From NCBI RefSeq assembly GCF_900105755.1, contig NZ_FNTQ01000001.1, positions 1,488,001-1,552,000 of the forward strand: 64,000 nt of DNA, written 5' to 3'. This stretch comes from Streptomyces sp. Ag109_O5-10 (GTDB lineage Bacteria > Actinomycetota > Actinomycetes > Streptomycetales > Streptomycetaceae). This document shows, one piece after another, positions 24,172 through 33,577 of the stretch; position 1 is the first letter of the stretch, and every line of letters begins with the position of its first letter. Below the pieces are notes generated by a model. That model saw nothing but the letters and a program-made list of their open reading frames with translations. It did not search any database and had not been told where the DNA came from. The position numbers and the translations under genes are program-made.

Positions 24172-27100
24172 TCAGGTGTTCCAGACCTGGAACTCGGAGA
24201 TCTGGCCGGCCGGCCAGCCGTTGTTCGCCGTGATGTTCACCCGGAAGTAGCGCTGGGTGGTCGCGGTGAACGTGATGGTGACCGTGTTGCTGGTGGCGGG
24301 GTCGAAGGTGTAAGTGGCCGACGACTTGATCGTGGAGAAGGAGGAGCCGTCGGTGCTGCCCGACAGGGACAGCGTCTGGGTCCGGGCGCCCCAGGTCGCG
24401 GGGAGCTGGAGGACGACGCGGCTCGCGCTCTGCGCGGAACCGAGGTCGACCTGCACCCACTGCGGGAAGGCGTTGTTGGCGCTCTCCCAGTAGGTTCCCT
24501 GGTTGCCGTCCGTCACGTTCGACGACGGGTAGACGTCGGTGTGGCTGGACTCGGTGGTGGCCGCGCCGGCCGCCAGGTTCTTGCTGACCGTGCCGGCTCC
24601 GGTGCCAGTCAGCGCGACCGTGGTCGTGCCGTTGGACGCGTTGCTGGCGATGCTGAGATCGCCGGTGCGGGTGCCGGACGCGGTGGGCGTGAAGGTGACG
24701 GCCACCGTGCAGGAGGCCCCTGCCGCGATCGACGTCCCGCAGGTGTTGGTCTGCGAGAAGTCACCGGTGACCGTGATGCCGGAGACAGTCGCCGCCGCGG
24801 TACCGGAGTTGGTGACCGTGACCGTCTTCGCGCTGCTGGCGGTGTTGAGCGCCTGGGTGGGATACGTGAGCGACGCCGGGCTGGCCGAGAGGGTGGCCGG
24901 CGAGGAGCCGCCGCCGCTCGGGAACACCTCGAAGTCCGACAACTGGGCCGCGTTCCAGCCCGTGTTGGCGGTGATGTTCACCCGCACGTAGCGCGCCGTG
25001 GCGGCGCTGAACGTGATGGTCACCGTGTTGTTGTTGGAGTTCGGGTCGAAGGTGTACCCGGCCGATGCCTTGATGGTGGAGAAGCTGGAGCCGTCCGTGG
25101 ATCCCTGCACCGACAGGGTCTGGGTGCGGGCCGACCACGCGGTCGCCGGCGGGAGCTTGAGCACGACCTTGCCGACGCTGTAGTTCTGGCCGAGGTCGAC
25201 CTGCGCCCACTGCGGGAACGAGCCGCTCGCGCCCTCCCAGTACGTCGACGCGTCCGGGTCGGTGAGGTTCGAGGCGACGTAGGGACTGCTGCTCGAACTC
25301 GCCGTCGCCGGGCGCCCGGCCGCGATGTTGGTGGTGCTGTCGATGCCGCTGCCGGTCAGGGTGACGACGGTGGGGCTGTTGTTGGCGTTGCTGGTGACGG
25401 TCAGGCTGCCGGTGCGCGAGCCGCCCGTGGTGGGCTTGAAGCCGACGGTCACCGTGCAGGAGGCGCCGACCGCGAGGGTGGAGCAGTTGTTGGTCTGGCT
25501 GAAGTCGCCGGTCGCCGAGACGCCCGAGACGGTCGCCGAGGTGGTGCCCGAGTTGGTCACCTTCACCGTCTGCGTGTCGGCCGAGGAGCCGACCACCGTG
25601 GCGGCGAAGGCGAGGCTCGCCGGGTCGGTGTTCAGCACCGGGCCGGGCGCGGTGCCGGTGCCGGAGAGGGTGACGGTGTTGGTGACCCCGCCGGCGTTGA
25701 CCGTCAGCGTGCCGCCGCGGCTGCCGGTGGCCGTCGGCGCGAACTTCACGCTGACGGTGCACGAGCCGTTCGCGGCGATCGACGAGCCGCAGGTGTTGGT
25801 CTGGGAGTAGTCGCCGCTGGTGGAGATGGAGGAGACGGACGCGGCGGTGCCGGTCGGGTTGGACACGGTCACGGTCTGCGGGTCACTGGTCGAACCGGTG
25901 GGAACCGAGCCGAAGTTGAGCGCGCCCGGGGTGGCCGTCACGCCTTCGGACGGGTAGGGCGGGTAGACCGGGGCCGGCCACCCTCCGCAGTACGGCGTGC
26001 CGCTGATGCCGGAGTTGCCACCGCCGTCGGTGACGACGAAGTTGCCGCCCGAGCAGCTGTACACCGGTGAGGAGTAGCCGACGCCGGTGGCCGTCACGTT
26101 GGTGAACTTGGCGGCGCCGCCGGTCTGTTCCTGGAGGGCGAAGGTTCCGGTGCCGGCGATGGTCACGTTGTTGAGGTTGACGCCGCTGATGGTGCCCTCG
26201 ACCCATTGGATCGCCTCGTACGGGCTCTGCTGGATCAGCGCGTTGGTCACGTTGACCGGGCCGGTGATCGCGCCCTGGCTGCCGTCGAACCACAGGGCGC
26301 CCACGCCGAACTGCCAGTTCGGGTCGAGGCTGCCGTCCCGGACCATGGTGTTGTCGGAGATGGTGGTGGTGCCGACCGGCGTGGACGAGAAGCGCTGCCC
26401 CACGTGGATGCCGCCGCCCTGGGCGATGCCGGAGTCCACCACGCGGTTGCCGCTGACGGTGTTGTCGTGACCGCCGTAGATCGCGATGCCGTTGGCGAGG
26501 ATCTGCAGGGATACGGTGTTGTTGGAGATGGTGTCGTTGGCGTCGGCGCCGATGCCGGAGTCCGCCCAGGTGGCGATGCCGTCGTCGCCGGTGTTGCGGA
26601 TGTCGCTGTTGGTGACCTTCGAGTTGGTGACGCCGCCGTGGAAGTTGATGCCGTCGGCGGTGGTGTCGCGGATGCGCATGCCGCTGAACGTCAGTCCGTC
26701 CATCGGGCCGTCCATCCAGGCGCCGACCTTCATGTGGTCGATCCAGAGGCTGGACACCGTCGAGTTGCTCATCGCGCCGCCGATGCCGTTGACCTGGGCG
26801 CTGTCGTCGCGCTCCTGCACGTTGCCGAAGATCGCGAAGTTCTGCAGGTGCACGCCGGTGCTGGGCGAGGGCGCGGAGTTGCCGTAGAAGCCGGGGGCCG
26901 TGCCGGTGACGGTCGAGTACCACATGCCGGCGCCGGCGATGGTGACGTTGTTGACGCTGATGTGGCCCGGGATGTTGTAGGTGCCCGGCGGGATCCACAC
27001 GGTGCCGCCGGGGCCCGCCGCGCTGATCGCGGCGTTGAACGCGCTGGTCGCGTCGGTCGCACCGGTCGAGTCGGCGCCCTTGCTCGTCACCGACACCGAC

Positions 27101-27732
27101 CCCGAGGGTGCGCTCAGGGCGGCGCCGACCTGCTCGAAGTCGGCGAAGTCGATCGTGTACGAGGAGGCGGTGTCACCGGAGTCGACCTGCAGCTTGAAGG
27201 TCGTGCCCGCCGGATAGGTGGTGGAGAACAGGCGGTGGGCCTCGTCGTAGAAGTGGTGCGGGTTGCTGCCCGGCGTGTTGGTGAAGGGGTAGCTGCCGTA
27301 GTACCAGCTGTAGGCGTTGGTCAGGGTGAAGTCGGGCTGCTTGACGCCGTTGATGTACAGGGACAGCGCGGCGGTGTAGTCCGAGCCGCCCGAGGTGTCC
27401 GGGATGCTGTACCGGAAGTTGATCGAGTTGGTCGCCACCGGGGTGGTGAACGTGACGTACTGGCCGGTGCCCTGGAGGGTCGTCGCCTTGCGGTACGACG
27501 CCTCGTCGGCCAGCTGGCCCTGGGTGTAACTCGGTCCGATGGTGGTGCCGTTGGTGGCGGAGTTCTCCGCCTGCACCTCGACGTACGGCAGGCTCGCGCC
27601 GCTGCCGCCGGTGGCGGCGGCCGCGGCCGCCGCAGGCTGGACGGCCAGCGCGAAGACGCCGGCGACCGTCAGCATCGCGGTGCTGACCGCCCAGACGAGC
27701 GCTCGTCTCAGATCTCGGATGGAATGGATCAC
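24172..27732 (-). CDS. Secreted GH87-like alpha-1,3-glucanase with repeated anchor and discoidin domains
   Basis: A 1186-residue exported enzyme. Order: signal peptide (1-40), CBM35-like module (about 48-205; YVEVQAENSATNG), right-handed beta-helix (about 215-580), two choice-of-anchor-D repeats (about 590-790; GSVPTGSTSDPQTVTVSNPTG), F5/8C (about 795-930), a third anchor-D repeat (about 935-1035) and a final F5/8C (about 1040-1186). In the helix D360 (ADGIN) and D383-D384 (NTGDDGIA) match the catalytic Asp cluster of GH87 enzymes. GH87 members cut alpha-1,3-glucan or nigeran, so fungal cell walls or biofilm glucan are plausible targets. GTG start with AAAGGAG seven bases upstream. The internal repeats look like products of duplication. 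Confidence 0.82.
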   Translation of the reverse strand: MIHSIRDLRRALVWAVSTAMLTVAGVFALAVQPAAAAAAATGGSGASLPYVEVQAENSATNGTTIGPSYTQGQLADEASYRKATTLQGTGQYVTFTTPVATNSINFRYSIPDTSGGSDYTAALSLYINGVKQPDFTLTNAYSWYYGSYPFTNTPGSNPHHFYDEAHRLFSTTYPAGTTFKLQVDSGDTASSYTIDFADFEQVGAALSAPSGSVSVTSKGADSTGATDATSAFNAAISAAGPGGTVWIPPGTYNIPGHISVNNVTIAGAGMWYSTVTGTAPGFYGNSAPSPSTGVHLQNFAIFGNVQERDDSAQVNGIGGAMSNSTVSSLWIDHMKVGAWMDGPMDGLTFSGMRIRDTTADGINFHGGVTNSKVTNSDIRNTGDDGIATWADSGIGADANDTISNNTVSLQILANGIAIYGGHDNTVSGNRVVDSGIAQGGGIHVGQRFSSTPVGTTTISDNTMVRDGSLDPNWQFGVGALWFDGSQGAITGPVNVTNALIQQSPYEAIQWVEGTISGVNLNNVTIAGTGTFALQEQTGGAAKFTNVTATGVGYSSPVYSCSGGNFVVTDGGGNSGISGTPYCGGWPAPVYPPYPSEGVTATPGALNFGSVPTGSTSDPQTVTVSNPTGTAASVSSISTSGDYSQTNTCGSSIAANGSCTVSVKFAPTATGSRGGTLTVNAGGVTNTVTLSGTGTAPGPVLNTDPASLAFAATVVGSSADTQTVKVTNSGTTSATVSGVSATGDFSQTNNCSTLAVGASCTVTVGFKPTTGGSRTGSLTVTSNANNSPTVVTLTGSGIDSTTNIAAGRPATASSSSSPYVASNLTDPDASTYWEGASGSFPQWAQVDLGQNYSVGKVVLKLPPATAWSARTQTLSVQGSTDGSSFSTIKASAGYTFDPNSNNNTVTITFSAATARYVRVNITANTGWNAAQLSDFEVFPSGGGSSPATLSASPASLTYPTQALNTASSAKTVTVTNSGTAAATVSGITVTGDFSQTNTCGTSIAAGASCTVAVTFTPTASGTRTGDLSIASNASNGTTTVALTGTGAGTVSKNLAAGAATTESSHTDVYPSSNVTDGNQGTYWESANNAFPQWVQVDLGSAQSASRVVLQLPATWGARTQTLSLSGSTDGSSFSTIKSSATYTFDPATSNTVTITFTATTQRYFRVNITANNGWPAGQISEFQVWNT

Positions 27733-27947
27733 TTACCACTCCTTTCATCACGGAATGCCCGGACTGTTCCGCTGGCACCGCCCGGGGCGGGAGGGGAGAC
27801 GGAGGATGGTGATGACGCACGGGGGACCGTAATGTCGTCGACATCAGCGCGCAATAACTAGACAGAGCATTGCAACAATAAAAATTTGACATGCAAGATC
27901 TAATGCATGGCCGCGCGGCCCGCCTCCGGTACGCGGCCGCCCGCACG
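27733..27947 (-). promoter_or_regulatory. AT-rich promoter of the GH87-like gene with TTGCAA elements
   Basis: Between about 27840 and 27905 the sequence is far richer in A and T than its surroundings. It contains TTGCAA at 27870-27875 and ATGCAAG at 27891-27897, about two helical turns apart. CTTGCA-type elements are known from amylase and maltose promoters of Streptomyces, bound by the LacI-family MalR/Reg1 repressor, so sugar-controlled expression is a reasonable inference. Confidence 0.5.
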
Positions 27948-27982
27948 ACGGTGCCGCCGGACGTGGCGTCCGGCGGCACCGT
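27948..27982. terminator. Hairpin after the second GH87-like gene
   Basis: A perfect 15-bp stem (27948-27962 with 27968-27982) with a five-base loop lies 14 bases downstream of the minus-strand stop codon. Confidence 0.8.
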
Positions 27983-27996
27983 GGGGCGGGCGGCGG

Positions 27997-30816
27997 TCAG
28001 GTGGTCCAGATCTGGAACTCGGACACCTGGCCCGCGGGCCAGCCGTCGTTGGCGGTGACGGTGATGCGGAAGTAGCGCTGGGTGACCGCGGAGAAGGTGA
28101 GCGTGACGGTGTTCTTCGTGCCCGGATCGAAGGTGCAGGCCGCCGCGGGCTTCAGGGTGGTGAAGGTGGTGCCGTCGGTGCTGCCACCGAGGGACAGGGT
28201 CTGGGTGCGGGCGCCCCAGCCGGCGGGCAGTTGCAGCACCACGCGCGAGGCGCTGCGGGCCGAGCCCAGGTCGACCTGGACCCACTGCGGGAACGTGTTG
28301 TCGGCGCTCTCCCAGTAGGTGCCCTGGTTGCCGTCCGTCACGTTCGGCGACGGGTAGACGTCGGTGTGGCTCGACTCGCTGGTGGGCCTGCCCGCGGCGA
28401 GGTTCGTGCCGGGGGTGCCGGTGCCCGCGGTGAGGTCGAGGCGGTTGATGTTCCAGCCGCCGCTGTCCTGGTCCAGGGTCAGGACCTGCCGGCCCGCGGG
28501 CAGGGTCACGTGCGTGGTCACGGTGGCCCAGGTCTGCCAGTCGCCGGTGGCGGGCAGGTCGACGGCGCCGGTGAGGTTCGTGCCGGCGGCGTCCGACAGG
28601 TGCAGCGCGCCCGCCACCGCGGACGGGGCCGCGACCCGCAGGCCGAGGGTGTAGGTGCCGGCGGTGGCGACGTCCACGGTGTACCGGAACCACTGTCCGC
28701 CGCCGGTCCAGCCCAGGTTGTAACCGCCGCCGGTGTCCGAGGTGTTGTCCAGGTCCACCCCGTCGGCGCGGTAGCCGTTGGCGTTGCCGTTGACGGAGGT
28801 GACGTTGTAGGCCACACCCTGGCCGCCGGTGTCGTAGTCCTCCGCCTGCACCGTGCCGGGCACCGCTGCCGGGGTGCCGCCGTAGGGGCCTTCGGGAGCG
28901 GGCGGCGGCCAGTGGTTGTCACTCAGCGTGGCGACGAACCCGGTGGAGTTGTCGACGAAGGCCGAGGAACCCGCGGCGAGCCCGGTGACCGTGTTGCCGG
29001 TGACGGTCGCGGAACCCGTGGGCGCGGGGTAGAACGGCGGCGAGATCGCGATGCCGTTGCGGCCGGGGTCGCTGACCGTGTTGTCCTCGAGCAGGGTGTT
29101 GGTCGAGGTGGAGAAGCCGATCCCGTCGTACAGGGAGTCGCTGACGGTGTTGCCGGTCACCGTGACCTTGTCGACGGTCCCGGTGTTCTGTCCGTCACCG
29201 CCGTTGCCGACGTGCAGGGCGGGCTGGCCCTGGCTGTAGGCGTTGCCGCCGGAGCGGACCACGGTGTTGCCCGTCACCGTCGCGGACAGCAGGTCGCTGC
29301 CGTTGACCCCGAAGCGTCCGGCACCCAGACCGATGTAGCGGGCCGTGTCGCTGACGTAATTGTTCTCGACCCGGTGGCCGCTGCCCCCGTAGATCCCGAC
29401 GCCCTTGCCGCCCCATGGCGCGATCGAGGTGTTGTCACTGACGGTGACATTGGTCATCGGGTTGTAGTACGTCTTCGAACCGTCGCTGTTGGTGTTGTAG
29501 TTCACCGAGTTGATGGCGATGGCGTCGTCCCCGGTGCCGCGGACGAAGTTGTTCGTGACCGTCAGGTCGTTCCCGGTGTCCGCGCCCAGTGACACGTTGT
29601 TGACGTTGATCCCGTCCGCCCAGACCGACGTCAGCCTGCTGTTCCGCACCGTGCCGCCGGTGCCGGAGGCCCAGAAGCCCGACATGGTGTGCTGGGTCCA
29701 GATGCCGTCGGCCAGCCAGCCGGTGCCGGTGGTGTCCATCGCGCCGCCGTCGCCGCCGACGGTGCTCCGGCTGACCGCGTTGGCGTCGATGTGGAAGTCA
29801 CGCACGGTGCAGGAGGTCAGGTCGAACAGGGCGGCCAGCGGTGTGCTGTTGGGGACCGGGACGTCACGGTAGACCGTGCTGTACCACAGGCCGGCCCCCG
29901 CGATGGTGATGCCCTGCGCGTGCAGTCCCGTGGTGCCCTTCACGTAGAAGGTGCCCTGCGGGATCCACAGGGTCCTGCCCTGCGCCTGGGCCTGGTCGAT
30001 GCAGTTCTGGATGGCGGCCCTGCTGTCCGTCGCCCGGCTGTCGGCCGCGCCGTTGGTGGGCGTGTCGTCCGGCACCGCGCCGCAGCTCGTGATGGACAGG
30101 GAGTTCGCCGGCTGGGTGCGCGGCGCCGGCGGGTTCTCCACGTCCACGGAGTCCACGTCGTAGAAGGACGCGGTGTTCCCGGGGTCCTTGCGCAGCGAGA
30201 ACGTGGCACCCGCGGGGATCGGGACCCCGGTGACGAAGGTGTGCGACTCGTCCCAGAAGACCCTGGGGTCGCCGTCGGCCGGGTTCTGGTCGTCGCTCGT
30301 GTTGTAGTTGCCGTTGCCCTCGTACACCCAGCTCTGCCGCGAGTTGAGGCTCAGCGACTGCCGGAACACCCCGTTGACGTACAGGTTCAGGGTCCCCGTG
30401 ACACCCCCGCCGGACGTCGAGTCCGGGACGCTGGCACGGACGTTGAGGAAGGAGATCGGCTGCCCGGTGGTGTTCGTCCACTGCACGGACTGGCCCGTGC
30501 CGTCCAGGTGGACGTAGGAGTGGCCGGACGCCTCCAGGGCGGCGCTCGAGTACTCGGTCGTCGGCGCCCCGGTCAGCGACAGGACGGCCGCGCCGCCGCC
30601 CGGTGTTCCCGCCTCGGCCTCGTAGACCGAGAACGGCGTGGTGGCCCCGGCCGCCGCCTGCGCCTGCCGGGGAGCGGGGGCCGGCATGTCGGCGCGGACC
30701 GCCCTGGAGTGCGCTGCCTCCTGCGCCGCGGCGGCCGGTAGGACGGACACGCACAGGGCGCCGACCGCGGCGACGGCGGCCGCCGCCAGTCGCCGGGGTC
30801 TGGGGATCGTCAGCAT
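27997..30816 (-). CDS. Secreted GH87-like beta-helix hydrolase with CBM6 and F5/8C domains
   Basis: A 939-residue paralogue of the neighbouring GH87-like enzyme. It has a signal peptide (1-30), an N-terminal carbohydrate-binding module (about 60-228; FSVYEAEAGTPGG), a right-handed beta-helix (about 238-650), a CBM6-like module (about 690-800; VPGTVQAEDYDTGGQG, GQWFRYTVDV) and a C-terminal F5/8C domain (about 800-939). The GH87 Asp pattern is present as D401 (ADGIN) and D430-D431 (GTGDDAIA). The discoidin end is nearly the same as in the two genes downstream, pointing to module swapping. ATG with GAAGGAG six bases upstream. CTTGCAAG occurs in its promoter region, as in the first GH87-like gene, so both may answer to one regulator. 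Confidence 0.82.
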   Translation of the reverse strand: MLTIPRPRRLAAAAVAAVGALCVSVLPAAAAQEAAHSRAVRADMPAPAPRQAQAAAGATTPFSVYEAEAGTPGGGAAVLSLTGAPTTEYSSAALEASGHSYVHLDGTGQSVQWTNTTGQPISFLNVRASVPDSTSGGGVTGTLNLYVNGVFRQSLSLNSRQSWVYEGNGNYNTSDDQNPADGDPRVFWDESHTFVTGVPIPAGATFSLRKDPGNTASFYDVDSVDVENPPAPRTQPANSLSITSCGAVPDDTPTNGAADSRATDSRAAIQNCIDQAQAQGRTLWIPQGTFYVKGTTGLHAQGITIAGAGLWYSTVYRDVPVPNSTPLAALFDLTSCTVRDFHIDANAVSRSTVGGDGGAMDTTGTGWLADGIWTQHTMSGFWASGTGGTVRNSRLTSVWADGINVNNVSLGADTGNDLTVTNNFVRGTGDDAIAINSVNYNTNSDGSKTYYNPMTNVTVSDNTSIAPWGGKGVGIYGGSGHRVENNYVSDTARYIGLGAGRFGVNGSDLLSATVTGNTVVRSGGNAYSQGQPALHVGNGGDGQNTGTVDKVTVTGNTVSDSLYDGIGFSTSTNTLLEDNTVSDPGRNGIAISPPFYPAPTGSATVTGNTVTGLAAGSSAFVDNSTGFVATLSDNHWPPPAPEGPYGGTPAAVPGTVQAEDYDTGGQGVAYNVTSVNGNANGYRADGVDLDNTSDTGGGYNLGWTGGGQWFRYTVDVATAGTYTLGLRVAAPSAVAGALHLSDAAGTNLTGAVDLPATGDWQTWATVTTHVTLPAGRQVLTLDQDSGGWNINRLDLTAGTGTPGTNLAAGRPTSESSHTDVYPSPNVTDGNQGTYWESADNTFPQWVQVDLGSARSASRVVLQLPAGWGARTQTLSLGGSTDGTTFTTLKPAAACTFDPGTKNTVTLTFSAVTQRYFRITVTANDGWPAGQVSEFQIWTT

Positions 30817-31222
30817 GTGATGCTCCTTCGGGGATGGGGGGAATCCGGCGCCCCGACCGTACAGAGCCACCCCGCACGCCGCTAGATTCCGACGAAGTAA
30901 AGAATGAACCGCGCAAATTCTTGCAAGTTTTTCGCTGCTCTACGCAAATCTCGGATTCCTGGGCTCTCGGCCTCGCCGCGGGCGCGGATGCGGCGAAGGC
31001 CACCTCATGCGGCGGGAACAGCCTGTCCGGCCGACGCTGTTGCACCGGCCGAGGGAGCGGCACCGCGTGGGAGGGGACGGCACGGACCAGAGGTTCTCCA
31101 CCCCCGCGTGATGCGGCACCCTCCGGTCCGCGGTACACCCGGTGATCTGCTATCCAGGGACGCCCGCTCAGGTACCCGCCGCGGACTCGGACCGAGGCTT
31201 GCCACACAGGAGGACTGTTTTC
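30817..31222. promoter_or_regulatory. Divergent intergenic region with a CTTGCAAG palindrome
   Basis: This 406-base gap separates the GH87-like gene from the PIG-L gene. The part nearest the hydrolase (about 30880-30960) is AT-rich and carries the palindrome CTTGCAAG at 30920-30927. The half nearest the deacetylase is GC-rich and ends in the AGGAGG ribosome binding site at 31208-31213. No gene is evident. Confidence 0.5.
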
Positions 31223-32056
31223 ATGAACGACCGGCCCTTGACGCTCATGGCGGTACACGCCCACCCCGACGACGAGGCCACCGGAACCGGAGGCGTCCTC
31301 GCGCGGTACGCGGCCGAGGGCGTGCGCACGGTCCTCGTGACGTGTACCGACGGCGGCTGCGGTGACGGACCGGGGGGTGTCAAGCCGGGCGAGCCCGGGC
31401 ACGATCCGGCGGCCGTCGCCGCGATGCGGCGCCAGGAGCTGGAGGCGAGCTGCGACATCCTGAAGATCAGCCACCTGGAGACGCTGGACTACGCCGACTC
31501 CGGAATGATGGGCTGGCCGGCCAACGACGCCCCCGGCTCCTTCTGGCGCACGCCCGTGGCGGAAGGCGCCGCCCGGCTCGCGGAGCTCATGCGGCGCTAC
31601 CGGCCCGACGTGGTCGTCACCTACGACGAGAACGGCTTCTACGGGCACCCCGACCACATCCAGGCCCACCGCATCACGATGGCAGCGCTGGAGCTGACCG
31701 AACCGACCCCGAAGGTGTACTGGACGACGGCGCCGCGCTCGATGATGCAGCGGTTCGGGGAGGTGATGCGCGAGTTCGGGGAAGACCTGCCGGAGCCGGA
31801 CCCCGCTGAGGCCGCCGCGATCGCGGAGATCGGGCTCCCCGACGAGGAGATCACCACCTGGGTGGACACCACTGCGTTCGGCGGCCAGAAGTTCGACGCG
31901 CTGGCCGCGCACGCCAGTCAGGGCGAGAACATCTTCTTCCTCAGGATGGGCCGGGAGCGGTTCACCGAGCTGATGGGCATGGAGACCTTCGTCCGTGTCC
32001 AGGACTCCACCGGCGCGGCCGTACCCGAGAACGACCTCTTCGCCGGACTGCGCTGA
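31223..32056 (+). CDS. PIG-L/LmbE-family deacetylase (mycothiol-conjugate-amidase-like)
   Basis: A 277-residue zinc hydrolase. The family metal motif is HAHPDDEATGTGG (about residues 12-24) and the second ligand segment is YGHPDHIQAH near residue 140. The size and the GGCGDGPG loop fit the mycothiol S-conjugate amidase/MshB branch of actinomycetes, which removes an acyl group from glucosamine-type amines. A dedicated biosynthetic role is possible because it stands alone near two clusters, but nothing in its surroundings ties it to either. The ATG has a full AGGAGG nine bases upstream. Confidence 0.85.
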   Translation: MNDRPLTLMAVHAHPDDEATGTGGVLARYAAEGVRTVLVTCTDGGCGDGPGGVKPGEPGHDPAAVAAMRRQELEASCDILKISHLETLDYADSGMMGWPANDAPGSFWRTPVAEGAARLAELMRRYRPDVVVTYDENGFYGHPDHIQAHRITMAALELTEPTPKVYWTTAPRSMMQRFGEVMREFGEDLPEPDPAEAAAIAEIGLPDEEITTWVDTTAFGGQKFDALAAHASQGENIFFLRMGRERFTELMGMETFVRVQDSTGAAVPENDLFAGLR

Positions 32057-32068
32057 CCGGTCCGTCGT

Positions 32069-32113
32069 CCCGGGCGGACGGTCCGCACGCCGCGGCCGGT
32101 CTGTCCGCCCGGG
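32069..32113. terminator. Inverted repeat after the PIG-L gene
   Basis: CCCGGGCGGAC at 32069-32079 is complementary to 32103-32113 across a 23-base loop; a moderate terminator candidate. Confidence 0.4.
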
Positions 32114-32270
32114 GCGGCGCCCGGCCGCCGGTACGGCCGGAACCCGCCAAAGGCGCAGGTCAGCGGATCGGAAGTGGTGATAACCCCCCGGGATTTAGGC
32201 GGAACTCCCCCTGCGGATCCGGTGGCTGGCCCGCTGTCGGCGCGGTCCGGCCGTGCCCAGACTCGGCGGC

Positions 32271-33341
32271 ATGACGTTCTCCATCGACGCTCCCGCCGCG
32301 GCCGCGACGGCCACCGAACCGGCGCGGGCCTCCGGCCTCGGCAGCGATTTCGCGAGGCTCTCCCGGCGCATCGCCGACGCGGGCCTGCTGGACCGGCGCC
32401 CTGGCTACTACACCGTGCGGCTCGGCCTGGTGATCGCGGCCCTGCTGGGCGGCACGGCGGCCTTCCTCGCGCTCGGCGACACCTGGTGGCAGCTGGCCGT
32501 CGCCGCCGCCATGGCCCTCGTCTTCGGCCAAGTGGCGCTCGTGGCACACGATCTGGCCCACCGTCAGGTCTTCCGTCGACGCCGCCCGAGCGAGATCTGG
32601 GGCCGCCTCTTCGGCAACCTCGCCATCGGCATGAGCTACGGGTGGTGGATGAACAAGCACACCCGTCACCACGCCAACCCCAACCACGAGGAACTCGACC
32701 CCGACGTCGCACCGGACATCCTGGTGTGGTCCACCGACCAGGCACGCGGCAGCAGCGGCCTGGCCCGGCTCGTCGGCGGCCACCAGGCGTTCCTGTTCCT
32801 CCCGCTGCTGACGCTGGAGGGCTTCAACCTGCACGTGTCGAGCGTGCGGGCACTGCGCTCGCCGGCCATGAAGAACCCGGTCGCGGAGGGCGCGCTGCTC
32901 CTCCTGCACTTCGCCGCCTACCTGTCCGCGCTGTTCCTGGTCCTCTCCCCCGGCAAGGCCGTGGCGTTCCTCGCCGTGCACCAGTGCCTCTTCGGCGTCT
33001 ACCTCGGCTGCACCTTCGCCCCGAACCACAAGGGCATGCCCACCTTCACCGGCGACGAGCGGCCCGACTTCCTGCGGCGCCAGGTGCTCACCTCCCGCAA
33101 CGTGCGGGGCGGCCGGTGCACGGACGTGCTGCTCGGCGGCCTCAACTACCAGATCGAGCACCACCTCTTCCCGAGCATGCCCACGCCTCATCTGCGGCGC
33201 GCCCAGGTGATCGTGCGCGCGTACTGCGCGGAGATCGGTGTGCCGTACCACGAGACCGGGCTGCTGCGGTCCTACCGCGAGGCCCTCACCCACCTGCACC
33301 GGGTGGGCGAACCCATCCGGCGCGGGCGCGGGGCGTCCTGA
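32271..33341 (+). CDS. Membrane fatty acid desaturase
   Basis: A 356-residue acyl-lipid or acyl-CoA desaturase. All three di-iron histidine boxes are seen: HDLAH, HTRHH and the variant QIEHH typical of front-end (delta) desaturases and DesA-like actinomycete enzymes. Hydrophobic pairs (about residues 60-105 and 200-240) place it in the membrane. The ATG at 32271 is preferred; an in-frame GTG 18 bases upstream is possible and neither has a strong ribosome binding site. It could supply an unsaturated chain to the fatty-acyl ligase and PKS further right, but the 27-kb distance makes general lipid modification as likely. Confidence 0.88.
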   Translation: MTFSIDAPAAAATATEPARASGLGSDFARLSRRIADAGLLDRRPGYYTVRLGLVIAALLGGTAAFLALGDTWWQLAVAAAMALVFGQVALVAHDLAHRQVFRRRRPSEIWGRLFGNLAIGMSYGWWMNKHTRHHANPNHEELDPDVAPDILVWSTDQARGSSGLARLVGGHQAFLFLPLLTLEGFNLHVSSVRALRSPAMKNPVAEGALLLLHFAAYLSALFLVLSPGKAVAFLAVHQCLFGVYLGCTFAPNHKGMPTFTGDERPDFLRRQVLTSRNVRGGRCTDVLLGGLNYQIEHHLFPSMPTPHLRRAQVIVRAYCAEIGVPYHETGLLRSYREALTHLHRVGEPIRRGRGAS

Positions 33342-33577
33342 GACCGGGGCGGGCGCGACAGGCGGGGCGGCGGCACCCGGTCTCGCTTGCGGCGGCAGCC
33401 GGCCTCAGTCAACCGGTCCCCGTCGTCCACCTCGAACCACGGGGTACCGGCGTGGCCGCCGAGACGGGCGTGCAGCGTCCTCTCCTTGCCGCCGAAGGCG
33501 TCGCACAGGTCCAGGGCGCGCTGCCGGGGGTTGCCTGCGTCGTCCCACTGCAGCAGGAGGGTGCCCCGTCGGCTCGC

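Noticed and set aside
22102..26070. Plus-strand open frame of 1322 codons over the glycan hydrolases
   Set aside because: It is antisense to genes with signal peptides and discoidin domains; its translation is Gly/Arg/Val-rich without motifs.
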